Assembly (NCBI GenBank): GCA_945862475.1
Contig: CAMAYW010000009.1
Span: 1-19,995 of the forward strand
Length of the DNA: 19,995 nt
Source: Bacteriovorax stolpii
GTDB taxonomy: Bacteria; Bdellovibrionota; Bacteriovoracia; Bacteriovoracales; Bacteriovoracaceae
Direction: 5' to 3'
A program made the translations under genes and the position numbers. Position 1 is the first letter of the stretch, and every line of letters starts with the position of its first letter. The notes beneath the pieces were generated by a model that saw only the letters and a program-made list of their open reading frames with translations, was not told the DNA's origin and made no database searches. Shown in pieces: positions 6,459 to 14,219 of the stretch.

Positions 6459-8336
6459 GTGCAAAGCATCGCTACCATTCTTCTCTTTTTAACTTTCCAC
6501 GCTTTTGGAGGAGGCCTTCCTAGCAAAATGCAAAAGCTCCCCTTTGACGAGAAAGCTCTTAAACAGGATCTCGAGCTTATCCTGAGCGCTGCAAACTTAA
6601 GTACCTCTCATTTTCAATATACATTCTCAGTTAATCAAGAAAACAAGATCAGTTTGAAATGTCAAAACGATCAATTCCATTTTCAGATTTCATCGACTGA
6701 AGAAGAGATGACGAGTACGATGTACAAAGCAATGAGAGAGATTGGCTTTCTCTTTCCCCATCCAAAAAAGCAAATCTCACCAACTTTACAAGATATAAAA
6801 AAGAACTGTGCTAAAAGTTGGCAGTGGAGGCCCTCGCTAAAACATCGTGGATTTCATCTTCATACCCTTCATCCTAATGAATGGGTCGAGGGATTTCTGA
6901 ATGGGAATCAAGAAATTTCAGAGTCCTACATTCGCTGGCTTGCTAGAAATCAGCAAAACATTTTTGATCTCTCGCTTTTAAACTTGCCTCTTTCTAAATT
7001 GAAAGGCTTTCTCGAGGGCCCATTTCTTCTCGCCAAGAAACTTCAAATCCACACAGGTGTTTCGCTTGGGATTGCTCTCAATCAGCAAAATAGTTACAAG
7101 CTTCTTAATTTTTTTGAAACTCTCACTGAAAATAAATCTAAAAGAAAATTGAGGAAAGAACTTGAGGAACTTCTAGAGTCATTACCACTTTCTTATCTTG
7201 TTTTAGAAGCTGGAACCTCCGAATTTACTCCAACCAATTTTAAACGATCTATTGATTGGTTAAATCTAGCTGGAGAAATCACGGCGCGAAAGAATATCGC
7301 TCTATTCACCAAGGTCCATGTTTCATCAAATCAAAAATCAGAGAGATGGGGAAATTTCAACTTTTTACCTCAGCACTGTCACCCCTCAGTAGGAATATTA
7401 CCTCACACGGTCATGTTTTATGGTTTGTTAGATGAAAAAGCTCCTATGTATGGAAATAAAAACTTTCATGCGATTAGAGAGTTCATGCAAAAAGAAATGC
7501 TCCGAAGGCCCACTTGGTATTATCCGGAAACAAGTTATTGGGTAGCAATGGATGTGGATGTTCCTTTGTATTTAACTGATTATTTTTCTACAAGAGCAGA
7601 AGACACAAAGTATCTGTTTGAAAAGGGAATTGAAGGACAGCTTAATTTTACGTCAGGGCACGTTTTAGGTTATTGGTCTTTCGATTGGAACCTCGCTCTC
7701 TTGACGGATCTAGACTATTCCTTTGACCCACTCATTGGTCTCAAACTTCTAAATGAAGACATTCCGACATGGATTACAATTTTTGATTATCAGAAAAAGT
7801 GGTACAAAGAAAAAGGTCTCATTGCTTTATTATCTTCTGCAAATCTTCAAGATGAGATTTCAAAAACGCATCGAATTCATGATCGATTTACCATGAGAGA
7901 TCTCAGTAAAAATGAAAGGCAAGTTGAGAAAGAAGTCGCATTATTAAAAGAAAGCCTTTTAGCATTCCCTCGTTTCGAGAAGATTAAAAACGATGAGCTT
8001 AGAAATCTCATTCAGATCAATCAACTGAGGCACCAACATGCGCTTTCCATTCGGGAAGCACTTCTTTTACCAACAAGAAAAGAAGAATTTCTTCATCAAG
8101 CAAAATTAAGTCGATTAGAGGCAAAGGAGATTATTCAAAAACTCCAACTTTTATCCACGAATTATCCTGAACTAAAACTATTTAAGAAATGGTCTAATCC
8201 GACCGCCTACCAGTTTGGCGTTGCTTATCCAGCTGCGACTCTTTATTTTTGGGAACGAGAAGAGAATCAAATCCGAGAAGATTCATATTTCCCGTTCAAA
8301 AATAATATCTATGATATTTTTGATATCGTTTTCTAG
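6459..8336 (+). CDS. Exported protein of unknown function with a glycoside-hydrolase-like (TIM-barrel-like) layout
   Basis: I do not recognise a named family. A GTG at 6459 preceded by AGGA (spacing about 7) gives 625 residues starting with a hydrophobic export signal, MQSIATILLFLTFHAFGGG. Residues about 30-110 include SSTEEEMTSTMYKAMREIGF and FLFPHP. This resembles the small alpha/beta domain that precedes the barrel in GH20/GH67/GH84-type hydrolases, where a similar LYxxxxxLGxRxxxP segment occurs. WQWRPSLKHRGFHLHTLHP (121-139) then resembles the first barrel strand. Aromatic-rich segments with acidic residues (LVLEAGTSEFTP, YYPETSYWVAMDVDVP, LGYWSFDWN) follow, and the last 150 residues look helical. 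Action on a glycan in the periplasm or outside the cell is a guess. The gene stands alone between divergent cca and convergent lysR; its stop lies in a CTAG shared with the lysR stop. Confidence 0.8.
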   Translation: MQSIATILLFLTFHAFGGGLPSKMQKLPFDEKALKQDLELILSAANLSTSHFQYTFSVNQENKISLKCQNDQFHFQISSTEEEMTSTMYKAMREIGFLFPHPKKQISPTLQDIKKNCAKSWQWRPSLKHRGFHLHTLHPNEWVEGFLNGNQEISESYIRWLARNQQNIFDLSLLNLPLSKLKGFLEGPFLLAKKLQIHTGVSLGIALNQQNSYKLLNFFETLTENKSKRKLRKELEELLESLPLSYLVLEAGTSEFTPTNFKRSIDWLNLAGEITARKNIALFTKVHVSSNQKSERWGNFNFLPQHCHPSVGILPHTVMFYGLLDEKAPMYGNKNFHAIREFMQKEMLRRPTWYYPETSYWVAMDVDVPLYLTDYFSTRAEDTKYLFEKGIEGQLNFTSGHVLGYWSFDWNLALLTDLDYSFDPLIGLKLLNEDIPTWITIFDYQKKWYKEKGLIALLSSANLQDEISKTHRIHDRFTMRDLSKNERQVEKEVALLKESLLAFPRFEKIKNDELRNLIQINQLRHQHALSIREALLLPTRKEEFLHQAKLSRLEAKEIIQKLQLLSTNYPELKLFKKWSNPTAYQFGVAYPAATLYFWEREENQIREDSYFPFKNNIYDIFDIVF

Positions 8337-9223
8337 AGGTCTTTGGCGACTTCTTGTAGATATTTATAGAGCTCTTTTATCTTATAACTTTGAGCTTCAT
8401 CAGCATGATAGGCAAAGGAGACTTTGTTACTAAAGATTTCAAAGTCCTTTCCTACGGTGTTTACTTTTGCTTTCAAGTGAGAGCGTTTTAAAACGTGAGT
8501 CGGAACAACGGCAATACCCAACCCCTCATTCACGGCTTGAAGCATTTGCCCAAAAGAATTCACCACAAGTCGCGGTTTAATATTTCTTGGAACGACACCA
8601 AACTTCTCACGACACCAGCGATAAAAGTTAGGATCATTTGTTTCATAAAAAATAATCGGCAACTGAAGAAGATCTTTCAAGTCAGTATTCTTAGAAATTT
8701 TAAATTTATCTGAAAACACCAAAGTCGTGTATTCATCATGAAGAGTTTTCTTCTCCGCAAAAGCAGGAACGAGATAATCTGGCATAATGAGACAATCAAT
8801 CTCGTGCTGCTCAAATTTTTTCACAATATTTTCTGGAAAATCCATCGAGAGCTTCACTTCAAGTTCTGGATAGGTTGAGAGAAAACCAAGCATCCGGTTG
8901 GAGAGCCAAGTTTTTCCAAGTCCATAAAGTGAACCTACGTGGAGCTTGCCTTTGATTTCATGATTTTCAAGATGAATCTGCTCAATGGTTTCTTCAATTC
9001 GTCTAAAGTACTGCTTCGCTACTTTCGCTAAACGCTGCCCTTGATCTGTAAGACGGACCGATTTTCCCTGGCGCGTGATTATAGGAAAGCCCACTTTGGC
9101 CTCAAGATTTTTTAGGGCCTGAGAAACAGCGGACTGAGTGACATTAAGTTCCTCGGCGGCCTTTGAGATATTTTCATTGTGAGAAAGTGCAATAAGCACT
9201 TGGAGCATGGATGTTTCAATCAT
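8333..9223 (-). CDS. LysR-family transcriptional regulator
   Basis: The 296-aa protein has the standard layout. An N-terminal winged helix-turn-helix (SKAAEELNVTQSAVSQALKN, residues 20-39) is followed by the wing residues RQGKSVRLTDQGQRL (51-65), a linker helix, and a periplasmic-binding-protein-like effector domain from about residue 93 to the end. VNEGLGIAVVP is the typical late effector-domain motif. The effector and targets are unknown. No operon partner is seen: fusA lies upstream behind a terminator, and the exported 625-aa gene converges on it with an overlap of 4 bases. The ATG at 9223 has no ribosome binding site and lies about 2 nt from the expected transcription start. A partial dyad overlaps the promoter and may serve autoregulation. 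A second ATG five codons in also lacks a site. Confidence 0.93.
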   Translation of the reverse strand: MIETSMLQVLIALSHNENISKAAEELNVTQSAVSQALKNLEAKVGFPIITRQGKSVRLTDQGQRLAKVAKQYFRRIEETIEQIHLENHEIKGKLHVGSLYGLGKTWLSNRMLGFLSTYPELEVKLSMDFPENIVKKFEQHEIDCLIMPDYLVPAFAEKKTLHDEYTTLVFSDKFKISKNTDLKDLLQLPIIFYETNDPNFYRWCREKFGVVPRNIKPRLVVNSFGQMLQAVNEGLGIAVVPTHVLKRSHLKAKVNTVGKDFEIFSNKVSFAYHADEAQSYKIKELYKYLQEVAKDL

Positions 9224-9227
9224 AAGT

Positions 9228-9252
9228 TTAGCTAATACAGATCATTAGTTAA
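9228..9252. promoter_or_regulatory. Imperfect dyad over the lysR promoter, a possible autoregulatory operator
   Basis: TTA-g-CTAAT, a 7-base centre, then ATTAG-t-TAA forms a 25-bp inverted repeat with one mismatch per arm. It covers the -10 and part of the spacer. LysR proteins often bind interrupted dyads and repress their own genes. The spacing is not the classic T-N11-A, so this is tentative. Confidence 0.35.
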
Positions 9253-9260
9253 ATTGTAAA
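9232..9260 (-). promoter_or_regulatory. Promoter of lysR implying a leaderless mRNA
   Basis: On the minus strand TTTACA (9255-9260) and TATTAG (9232-9237) are separated by exactly 17 bases. The expected start point is near 9225, about 2 nt before the ATG at 9223, and no Shine-Dalgarno sequence is present. Confidence 0.55.
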
Positions 9261-9261
9261 C

Positions 9262-9291
9262 AAAAAAAGGCCCGGGATAAACCCAGGCCTT
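9262..9291 (-). terminator. Intrinsic terminator of fusA
   Basis: On the minus strand AAGGCCTGGG, a 5-base loop and CCCGGGCCTT form a 10-bp GC-rich stem (one mismatch) that runs straight into TTTTTTTG. It lies 26 bases after the fusA stop and isolates fusA from lysR. Confidence 0.9.
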
Positions 9292-9316
9292 CGTTTGTCT
9301 AATTTTATTAAAAAAA

Positions 9317-11488
9317 TTATTCAGCTCTTTCAGCAAGCTTCTCTTTACGAGCAACAATCACTTTCTCTTGAACATGAGAAGGACATGGCTCGTACTTAGC
9401 AAACTCCATCGAGTATCCAGCTTTACCAGCTGTACCTGAACGAAGAACTGTCGCGTATCCGAACATTTCTGAAAGAGGAACGTGAGCATTAATAACAGCG
9501 TCACCAGTTTCAGTTGTTTCAGAACCAAGAATCACACCACGGCGAGAAGATAAGTCACCGATAACGAAACCTTGGTAATCTTGCGGAGTTTCAACTTCAA
9601 CCTTCATGATTGGCTCAAGAAGAATTGGATTTGCGTTCTTAATAGCATCTCTCATTGCCATACGAGCAGCGATACGGAATGCCATATCAGATGAATCCAC
9701 ATCGTGATACTGACCGTCTTGAAGGAATGCTTCAACATCGATCACTGGGAAAGCAGCAAGAGGGCCCTTGTTCATAACGTCACCGAAACCACGGTCACAA
9801 GAAGGGATGAATTCGTTTGGAATCACACCACCCTTGATCTCGTTTACGAAACGGTAAACTTGGTCATCACGCTCTTTTCTATCTTGAGCAAGTGGTCTGA
9901 TCTTACCAGCAACTTTTGCAAATTGCCCTGATCCACCGGTCTGCTTTTTATGAGTGTATTCAAGCTTAGCTTCGCCTCTGATTGTTTCACGGTAGTTAAC
10001 CTGTGGAGCACCGATTTCAACTTCAGCTTTGTATTCACGCTTAAGACGCTCAACATAGATTTCAAGGTGAAGCTCACCCATACCAGCAATACGTGTTTCA
10101 CCAGACTCTTCATCTGTGAAAAGGTGGAATGTTGGATCTTCTTTAATGAAGCGCTGAAGTCCTTTAGACATACGAGCTTGCATTTCTTTATCTTTAGCTT
10201 TGATTGAAAGCTCGATAACTGGAATAGGTACGTGCATACCTTCACATGAAAGATGCTCTACGTTTCCGTCTTCAGAAACAAATGTATCCCCTGAAGCACA
10301 GTCAACACCGATCATAGAGATAATATCCCCTGCTGATGCTGAATCAATATTCTCTCTGTCGTTAGCGTGCATGCGCACGATACGACCGATACGAACTCTC
10401 TTCTTTGTACGAGTATTTACAAGAGTTTCACCCTTATTAAGAGTCCCTTGATAAATTCTTGTATAAGTTAACTGACCGAATTGTTCGTCAGTGATTTTGA
10501 ACGCCATACAAACAAGTGGCTTATCAAATTCAGGAAGTAGATCAACTTTTTGACCAGTTGTTGAATCGATCGCTTTTGGCTTCTCACAAGTAACTGGAGA
10601 AGGGAGGTATCTTGCAACAGCGTTAAGAAGAAGTTGAACACCTTTGTTTTTGAAAGCTGAACCCATGAACACTGGAGTGAATTGAAGTGAGTTAACACCT
10701 TTTCTTACTGCAGAGTGGATTTGCTCTTCAGAGATATCTTTACCATCAAGGATGGCTTCCATCATGACGTCATCAAAAGCTGAAACTGTATCAAGCATCT
10801 CCTCGCGAGCTTTTGTTGCTTGATCAAGTAATTCGCCTGGAATCGCTTCTTCACGAACGTTCTCACCGTTATCACCATCGAAGTAGAAAGCCTTCATTGT
10901 GATAAGGTCGATACAACCTTTAAAGTTTTCTTCAGCACCGATAGGGATTTGCATAAGAACAGCATTGTGTCCAAGCTTCTCTTTAAGGGCCTTAACACCG
11001 TTATAAGGGTTCGCACCCATACGGTCCATCTTATTTAAGAAGGCCATACGAGGAACGCGGTAACGCTTCATTTGACGGTCAACTGTGATTGACTGAGATT
11101 GAACACCAGCAACTGAACAAAGAACGAGAATCGCTCCATCAAGAACGCGGAGTGAACGCTCAACTTCAACTGTGAAGTCCACGTGTCCCGGAGTATCAAT
11201 AAGATTGATCTTGATAGATTTCTCATCGCCTTCAGCGAATTTAATACCTTTCTTATCAATACCGGCCCATTCAACAGTTGTAGCTGCTGAAGTGATCGTA
11301 ATACCTTTTTCTTTTTCAAGCTCCATGTGATCCATAGTTGCGCCGGCGCCGCCGCCTTTAACGTCTTCGATCTTGTGGATCTTTGAACAGTAAAAAAGAA
11401 TACGTTCTGATAGTGTTGTCTTACCAGAGTCAATGTGGGCAGAAATCCCAATGTTTCTGGTCTTGGACAGGTTCTTGTCAATACTCAT
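9317..11488 (-). CDS. fusA: Elongation factor G, spdEFG1/mtEFG1-like subfamily
   Basis: The protein (723 aa) is a complete translational GTPase. G1 is AHIDSGKTT (17-25), followed by GITITSAATT (62-71), DTPGHVDF (98-105), NKMD (152-155) and GSAFKNKG. Domains II-V follow, ending in a conserved SEMFGYATVLRS region. It drives ribosome translocation with GTP. Several signature stretches depart from ordinary bacterial EF-G: GISAHIDSGKTTL rather than GIMAHIDAGKTTT, VKGGGAGATMDHMELE, DRQMKRYRVPRMAFLNKMDRMG, and HKKQTGGSGQFAKV. These match the subfamily shared by mitochondrial EF-G1 and spirochaete/deltaproteobacterial EF-G. In spirochaetes that system divides translocation and recycling between two paralogues. 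The gene stands alone, away from rpsL, rpsG and tuf. A GGAG lies 7 bases before the ATG, behind a near-consensus promoter and with a strong terminator downstream. Confidence 0.96.
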   Translation of the reverse strand: MSIDKNLSKTRNIGISAHIDSGKTTLSERILFYCSKIHKIEDVKGGGAGATMDHMELEKEKGITITSAATTVEWAGIDKKGIKFAEGDEKSIKINLIDTPGHVDFTVEVERSLRVLDGAILVLCSVAGVQSQSITVDRQMKRYRVPRMAFLNKMDRMGANPYNGVKALKEKLGHNAVLMQIPIGAEENFKGCIDLITMKAFYFDGDNGENVREEAIPGELLDQATKAREEMLDTVSAFDDVMMEAILDGKDISEEQIHSAVRKGVNSLQFTPVFMGSAFKNKGVQLLLNAVARYLPSPVTCEKPKAIDSTTGQKVDLLPEFDKPLVCMAFKITDEQFGQLTYTRIYQGTLNKGETLVNTRTKKRVRIGRIVRMHANDRENIDSASAGDIISMIGVDCASGDTFVSEDGNVEHLSCEGMHVPIPVIELSIKAKDKEMQARMSKGLQRFIKEDPTFHLFTDEESGETRIAGMGELHLEIYVERLKREYKAEVEIGAPQVNYRETIRGEAKLEYTHKKQTGGSGQFAKVAGKIRPLAQDRKERDDQVYRFVNEIKGGVIPNEFIPSCDRGFGDVMNKGPLAAFPVIDVEAFLQDGQYHDVDSSDMAFRIAARMAMRDAIKNANPILLEPIMKVEVETPQDYQGFVIGDLSSRRGVILGSETTETGDAVINAHVPLSEMFGYATVLRSGTAGKAGYSMEFAKYEPCPSHVQEKVIVARKEKLAERAE

Positions 11489-11537
11489 CTGTACTCCAAA
11501 TGGTCTAGAGGGTTATTCATTCAATTTTTTAGCCTGC

Positions 11538-11566
11538 ATCATAATGAAGGGCCCCTCCTTCGTCAA
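11538..11566 (-). promoter_or_regulatory. Strong sigma70-type promoter of fusA
   Basis: On the minus strand TTGACG (11561-11566) and TATGAT (11538-11543) are each one base from consensus and exactly 17 bases apart. Transcription would start near 11531 and give a leader of about 43 nt with GGAG before the ATG. A GGGGCCC palindrome lies in the spacer. Confidence 0.75.
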
Positions 11567-11631
11567 TATCCTTTCCCCTACTTAGAAGCGCTTTTTGCTT
11601 ATTGCCAAAGCCCAATTTTTGAACGAAATTC

Positions 11632-12267
11632 ATGGGCATGTCTGGCAAGAAAGATCTCGATAAATCAACACTCTATGAAGCCGTGAAAACTCTGGTGGAG
11701 TCTCCCAATAAACATATCCACCTGAATCAACAAAAGCTCTTCACCCTTTTCAGTATCGCCTTTCAGTACATTTTGTTTCGTTCAACCAAAAATCCGGGCC
11801 ATTATATTATTCGGATTGAAGACTCTATGTTGGCGGAAAAACTCGCGAGAAAGGCGAAAGATGAAACGACCAGAAAATTCATGGGAAGACTAATAGTCCC
11901 AAGACGCCTGGCCTACGGCAACTCTACTTTTCATATGGACTATTTTCCCCTTGCGACATGGGGAGTCACAAAAGATCTTCCTAAAGAGAAAATCCAAGGG
12001 GCGATTATTGTAAAAAATACCTCCCATAATCCTCTCATTGATGAGTCTGACTTTAGACATATCACTGAGGATGAGCAGGCGATTCAATTGTTCGGAAAAA
12101 ATTATTACCTTAACTCCCTCATGGGAATTGCTCCAACGACTATTACAATTGCGTTTGATGAGGAATTTGAGGGTCTAGAGAAAATTCTTTTCGACTTTAT
12201 TGAAGAAAAATCAGAACGACTCGTTGATGGCGTGACTATGAACGACGATATTCAATTTGATGATTGA
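11632..12267 (+). CDS. Hypothetical protein, conserved-looking, family not recognised
   Basis: I do not recognise this protein (about 211 aa). It has no signal peptide and no transmembrane segment, so it should be cytoplasmic. The N-terminal half is basic and rich in helix formers (HLNQQKLFTLFSIAFQYILF, then AEKLARKAKDETTRKF). The middle is beta-like (GAIIVKNTSH, ATWGVTKDLP), and the C-terminus is strongly acidic (FEGLEKILFDFIEEKSERL, ending MNDDIQFDD). Two in-frame ATGs, at 11632 and 11638, are possible starts; neither has a convincing ribosome binding site. It is divergent from fusA and its last 16 bases overlap the end of the MORN_2-repeat gene. The long open frame between well-defined neighbours and its fit into the gene order support a real gene. 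Confidence 0.75.
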   Translation: MGMSGKKDLDKSTLYEAVKTLVESPNKHIHLNQQKLFTLFSIAFQYILFRSTKNPGHYIIRIEDSMLAEKLARKAKDETTRKFMGRLIVPRRLAYGNSTFHMDYFPLATWGVTKDLPKEKIQGAIIVKNTSHNPLIDESDFRHITEDEQAIQLFGKNYYLNSLMGIAPTTITIAFDEEFEGLEKILFDFIEEKSERLVDGVTMNDDIQFDD

Positions 12268-13031
12268 TTGACCTTCAACCCATCATTATAAACAACCTTG
12301 TTCAACGTTCCATTCCTGTCCCACTCTTTCCAAGTTCCTTGCTTAAGATCAGAACGAAAAGAGCCTTCTGCCTTCGCTTGGCCGTTACTGTAGTAAAAAT
12401 TCCAAAGCCCAGTCTTTAGATCATTAAAGTATTCACCCTCGGCGAGAAGCTTTCCCGTTTCATAAAAGTGCTTCCAATTACCAACTCTTTTGCCTTTATT
12501 GCAAAGACCCTCAGCTGCAGTGACTCCGTTTTCAAACATGATTTTATTTTGACCTTCAAGAATTTTTAAAGGGAGATAAATCTCTTGAGGAGGCATGGCC
12601 CAAGGAAAACCTTGAATTTTATCTTCTAATTGAAATTTACGAGTGACTCCTAAAATAAAAAAAGTAGCTCCCTCTTTTTCTCTAGGGCTAACTTCTTTTA
12701 TATAAGAAAGCTCATCTTTTAACTTTGAAACAAGAGAAGGCAAACTAGATTCAAAATTTTTTACGGGATCAGGAGCAGTACCAAAAATACATTTAGCGAA
12801 CAAACCGACCATCTGGTTCTGGCTTGTAATGACCTTTAAAATATCATCTGAACTCAGTTGTAGAAAATCATCAAAGGTTTTTAAGTTTTTCATCACATAA
12901 GTCATATAAACTGGATCTTCCATCAGCCCAGCAGTGAGGATCTGACCTCTCATCGGTGAACCTGTCGTCTCCATACTTGATACGAATTCCTTAAAACCAT
13001 CAGCTTGTTTTTTTTTGATTCTATCTAACAT
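12252..13031 (-). CDS. MORN_2-repeat protein with an unrecognised N-terminal region
   Basis: The protein has 259 residues. The last third contains three tandem copies of the MORN_2 (YwqK-type) motif, each about 23 residues: VGNWKHFYETGKLLAEGEY, TGLWNFYYSNGQAKAEGSF and QGTWKEWDRNGTLNKVVY (about 183-248). Such repeats form a beta-strand ladder; the family label antitoxin is not functional evidence here. The first 150 residues are soluble and mostly helical and match nothing I know. No signal peptide is seen. The gene starts 5 bases after the cysteine desulfurase stop and is probably last in the regulator-desulfurase operon. Its ribosome binding site is weak, which suggests coupling. Its end overlaps the convergent hypothetical gene by 16 bases. 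Confidence 0.82.
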   Translation of the reverse strand: MLDRIKKKQADGFKEFVSSMETTGSPMRGQILTAGLMEDPVYMTYVMKNLKTFDDFLQLSSDDILKVITSQNQMVGLFAKCIFGTAPDPVKNFESSLPSLVSKLKDELSYIKEVSPREKEGATFFILGVTRKFQLEDKIQGFPWAMPPQEIYLPLKILEGQNKIMFENGVTAAEGLCNKGKRVGNWKHFYETGKLLAEGEYFNDLKTGLWNFYYSNGQAKAEGSFRSDLKQGTWKEWDRNGTLNKVVYNDGLKVNQSSN

Positions 13032-13036
13032 AAAAA

Positions 13037-14200
13037 TTACTTTTTCAATTTACTGAGGACTAAAAGGAGTCTCTCTTCAATTTTTTGAATTTCCTCAAGT
13101 GATACGTTTAAAGGTAGAGACAAGCGTAAGCCATTTTTTGCTACTTGCTGATGGCCCATTTGGATTAATAATGGACTTGGTCTCGCTGCTCCGCTGGAGC
13201 ATGCAGAACCAGCACTAATTTCTAGGCCATGAAGGTCAAAGAGGGCCAAAGCAATGTCACTACTACAGTCATTAAGATAAAAATAAATCGTGTTGGAGGC
13301 AACTAAATTCCCAGAAAGAACAGCACCAATTCCAGTCAGTGCTGAGGAAAGAAAACTCTCTAAACGCTTTCTGTAAACCTGGGTGGATTTTATATCAATT
13401 TGATCAAGATCTATTAAAGCGAGAGACACGCTCTTAACACCAACGGCATTCTCCGTACCCGATCGAAGGCCTCCTTGCTGGGAGCCACCTGAGATGAGTG
13501 GATGAAAATCAATTTCACTTTGAAAAAGAGAAAAACCAACTCCCTTAAGGGAACCAAATTTGTGACAAGAAAAACTCCAAACATCTCCGACTTTCAAGTC
13601 TCGCCAGTCGGGAATTTTTCCAGGGGCCTGCACTCCATCAACATGAATATAAAGATCAGGAATTGTTTTAAATCTCTCTAGTGAAGAAGTGGGAGCAATA
13701 AAGCCTGACTCATTATGAACCCAGAGGTGATGATAAAGAATAATGAGGTCGGGATTATTTTCTTTTTTATCTTTAAGAGCTTCAAAATTTTTATCGTGAA
13801 GATATTCAAGATTTTTATCTCGAAGAAGTTCAAAAAACTTCACGTGTGGACCAAAGTATCTTTCTTCTAATGAGGTCACTGCTGGGTGATCAACCTTAGA
13901 GAAACAAATAAGAAGATCTTTGCCCTGAAGTCTCGCCATCTCGGCAAATGAATGAGCAAAGGTATGAGTCGCCTCCGTGGCACCAGAGTGAAAAAACAAT
14001 TTCGTCTTTTTTTCAGTTACGTTAAAAGTTTTGAAAATAAGGGATCTGGCCTCGTTAATGACCTTTCGAGCCGATTTTCCACTGATGTGCTGACTAGAAG
14101 GATTAGCAAAAATAAGATCGCCGCTTGCCAGCCAGTTTTGAACTGACTGAGAAAGCGGCGAAGTAGCATTATAATCGAGGTAAAGACGTTCGAAATTCAC
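13037..14200 (-). CDS. Cysteine desulfurase (IscS/NifS family)
   Basis: This PLP enzyme removes sulfur from cysteine as a persulfide for Fe-S cluster assembly or tRNA thiolation. The 387 residues carry LYLDYNATSPLS (6-17), NPSSQHISGKSAR (33-45), DHPAV with the PLP-stacking H105, HVDGVQ with D188 and Q191, SFSCHKFGSLKG with the PLP lysine K214, GGSQQGGLRSGTEN (238-251), and the mobile loop SAGSACSSGAARPS with the catalytic C334. The usual NNExG reads HNESG here. It starts with GTG at 14200, 19 bases after the IscR-like gene, without a visible ribosome binding site. An extended -10 lies just upstream, so a leaderless message is possible. No iscU, hscA or fdx is adjacent, so whether it serves Fe-S assembly or thiolation is open. 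Confidence 0.93.
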   Translation of the reverse strand: MNFERLYLDYNATSPLSQSVQNWLASGDLIFANPSSQHISGKSARKVINEARSLIFKTFNVTEKKTKLFFHSGATEATHTFAHSFAEMARLQGKDLLICFSKVDHPAVTSLEERYFGPHVKFFELLRDKNLEYLHDKNFEALKDKKENNPDLIILYHHLWVHNESGFIAPTSSLERFKTIPDLYIHVDGVQAPGKIPDWRDLKVGDVWSFSCHKFGSLKGVGFSLFQSEIDFHPLISGGSQQGGLRSGTENAVGVKSVSLALIDLDQIDIKSTQVYRKRLESFLSSALTGIGAVLSGNLVASNTIYFYLNDCSSDIALALFDLHGLEISAGSACSSGAARPSPLLIQMGHQQVAKNGLRLSLPLNVSLEEIQKIEERLLLVLSKLKK

Positions 14201-14207
14201 CTAGAGA

Positions 14208-14216
14208 ATTATACCA
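14208..14216 (-). promoter_or_regulatory. Extended -10 promoter for the cysteine desulfurase gene
   Basis: On the minus strand TGGTATAAT (TGn plus a perfect TATAAT) lies in the 19-base gap between the IscR-like gene and the GTG start. The predicted start point, 14201, is next to the GTG at 14200. There is no good -35, as is common for extended -10 promoters. Confidence 0.5.
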
Positions 14217-14219
14217 GAA

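Noticed and set aside
9704..11481. Several 75-137 codon ORFs on both strands inside fusA
   Set aside because: All are out-of-frame or antisense shadows of a fully conserved EF-G coding sequence.
12252..13031. Toxin-antitoxin system for the MORN_2/YwqK-type protein
   Set aside because: The antitoxin label is a database name for the repeat; no toxin-like partner is adjacent, and the convergent gene shows no toxin motif.
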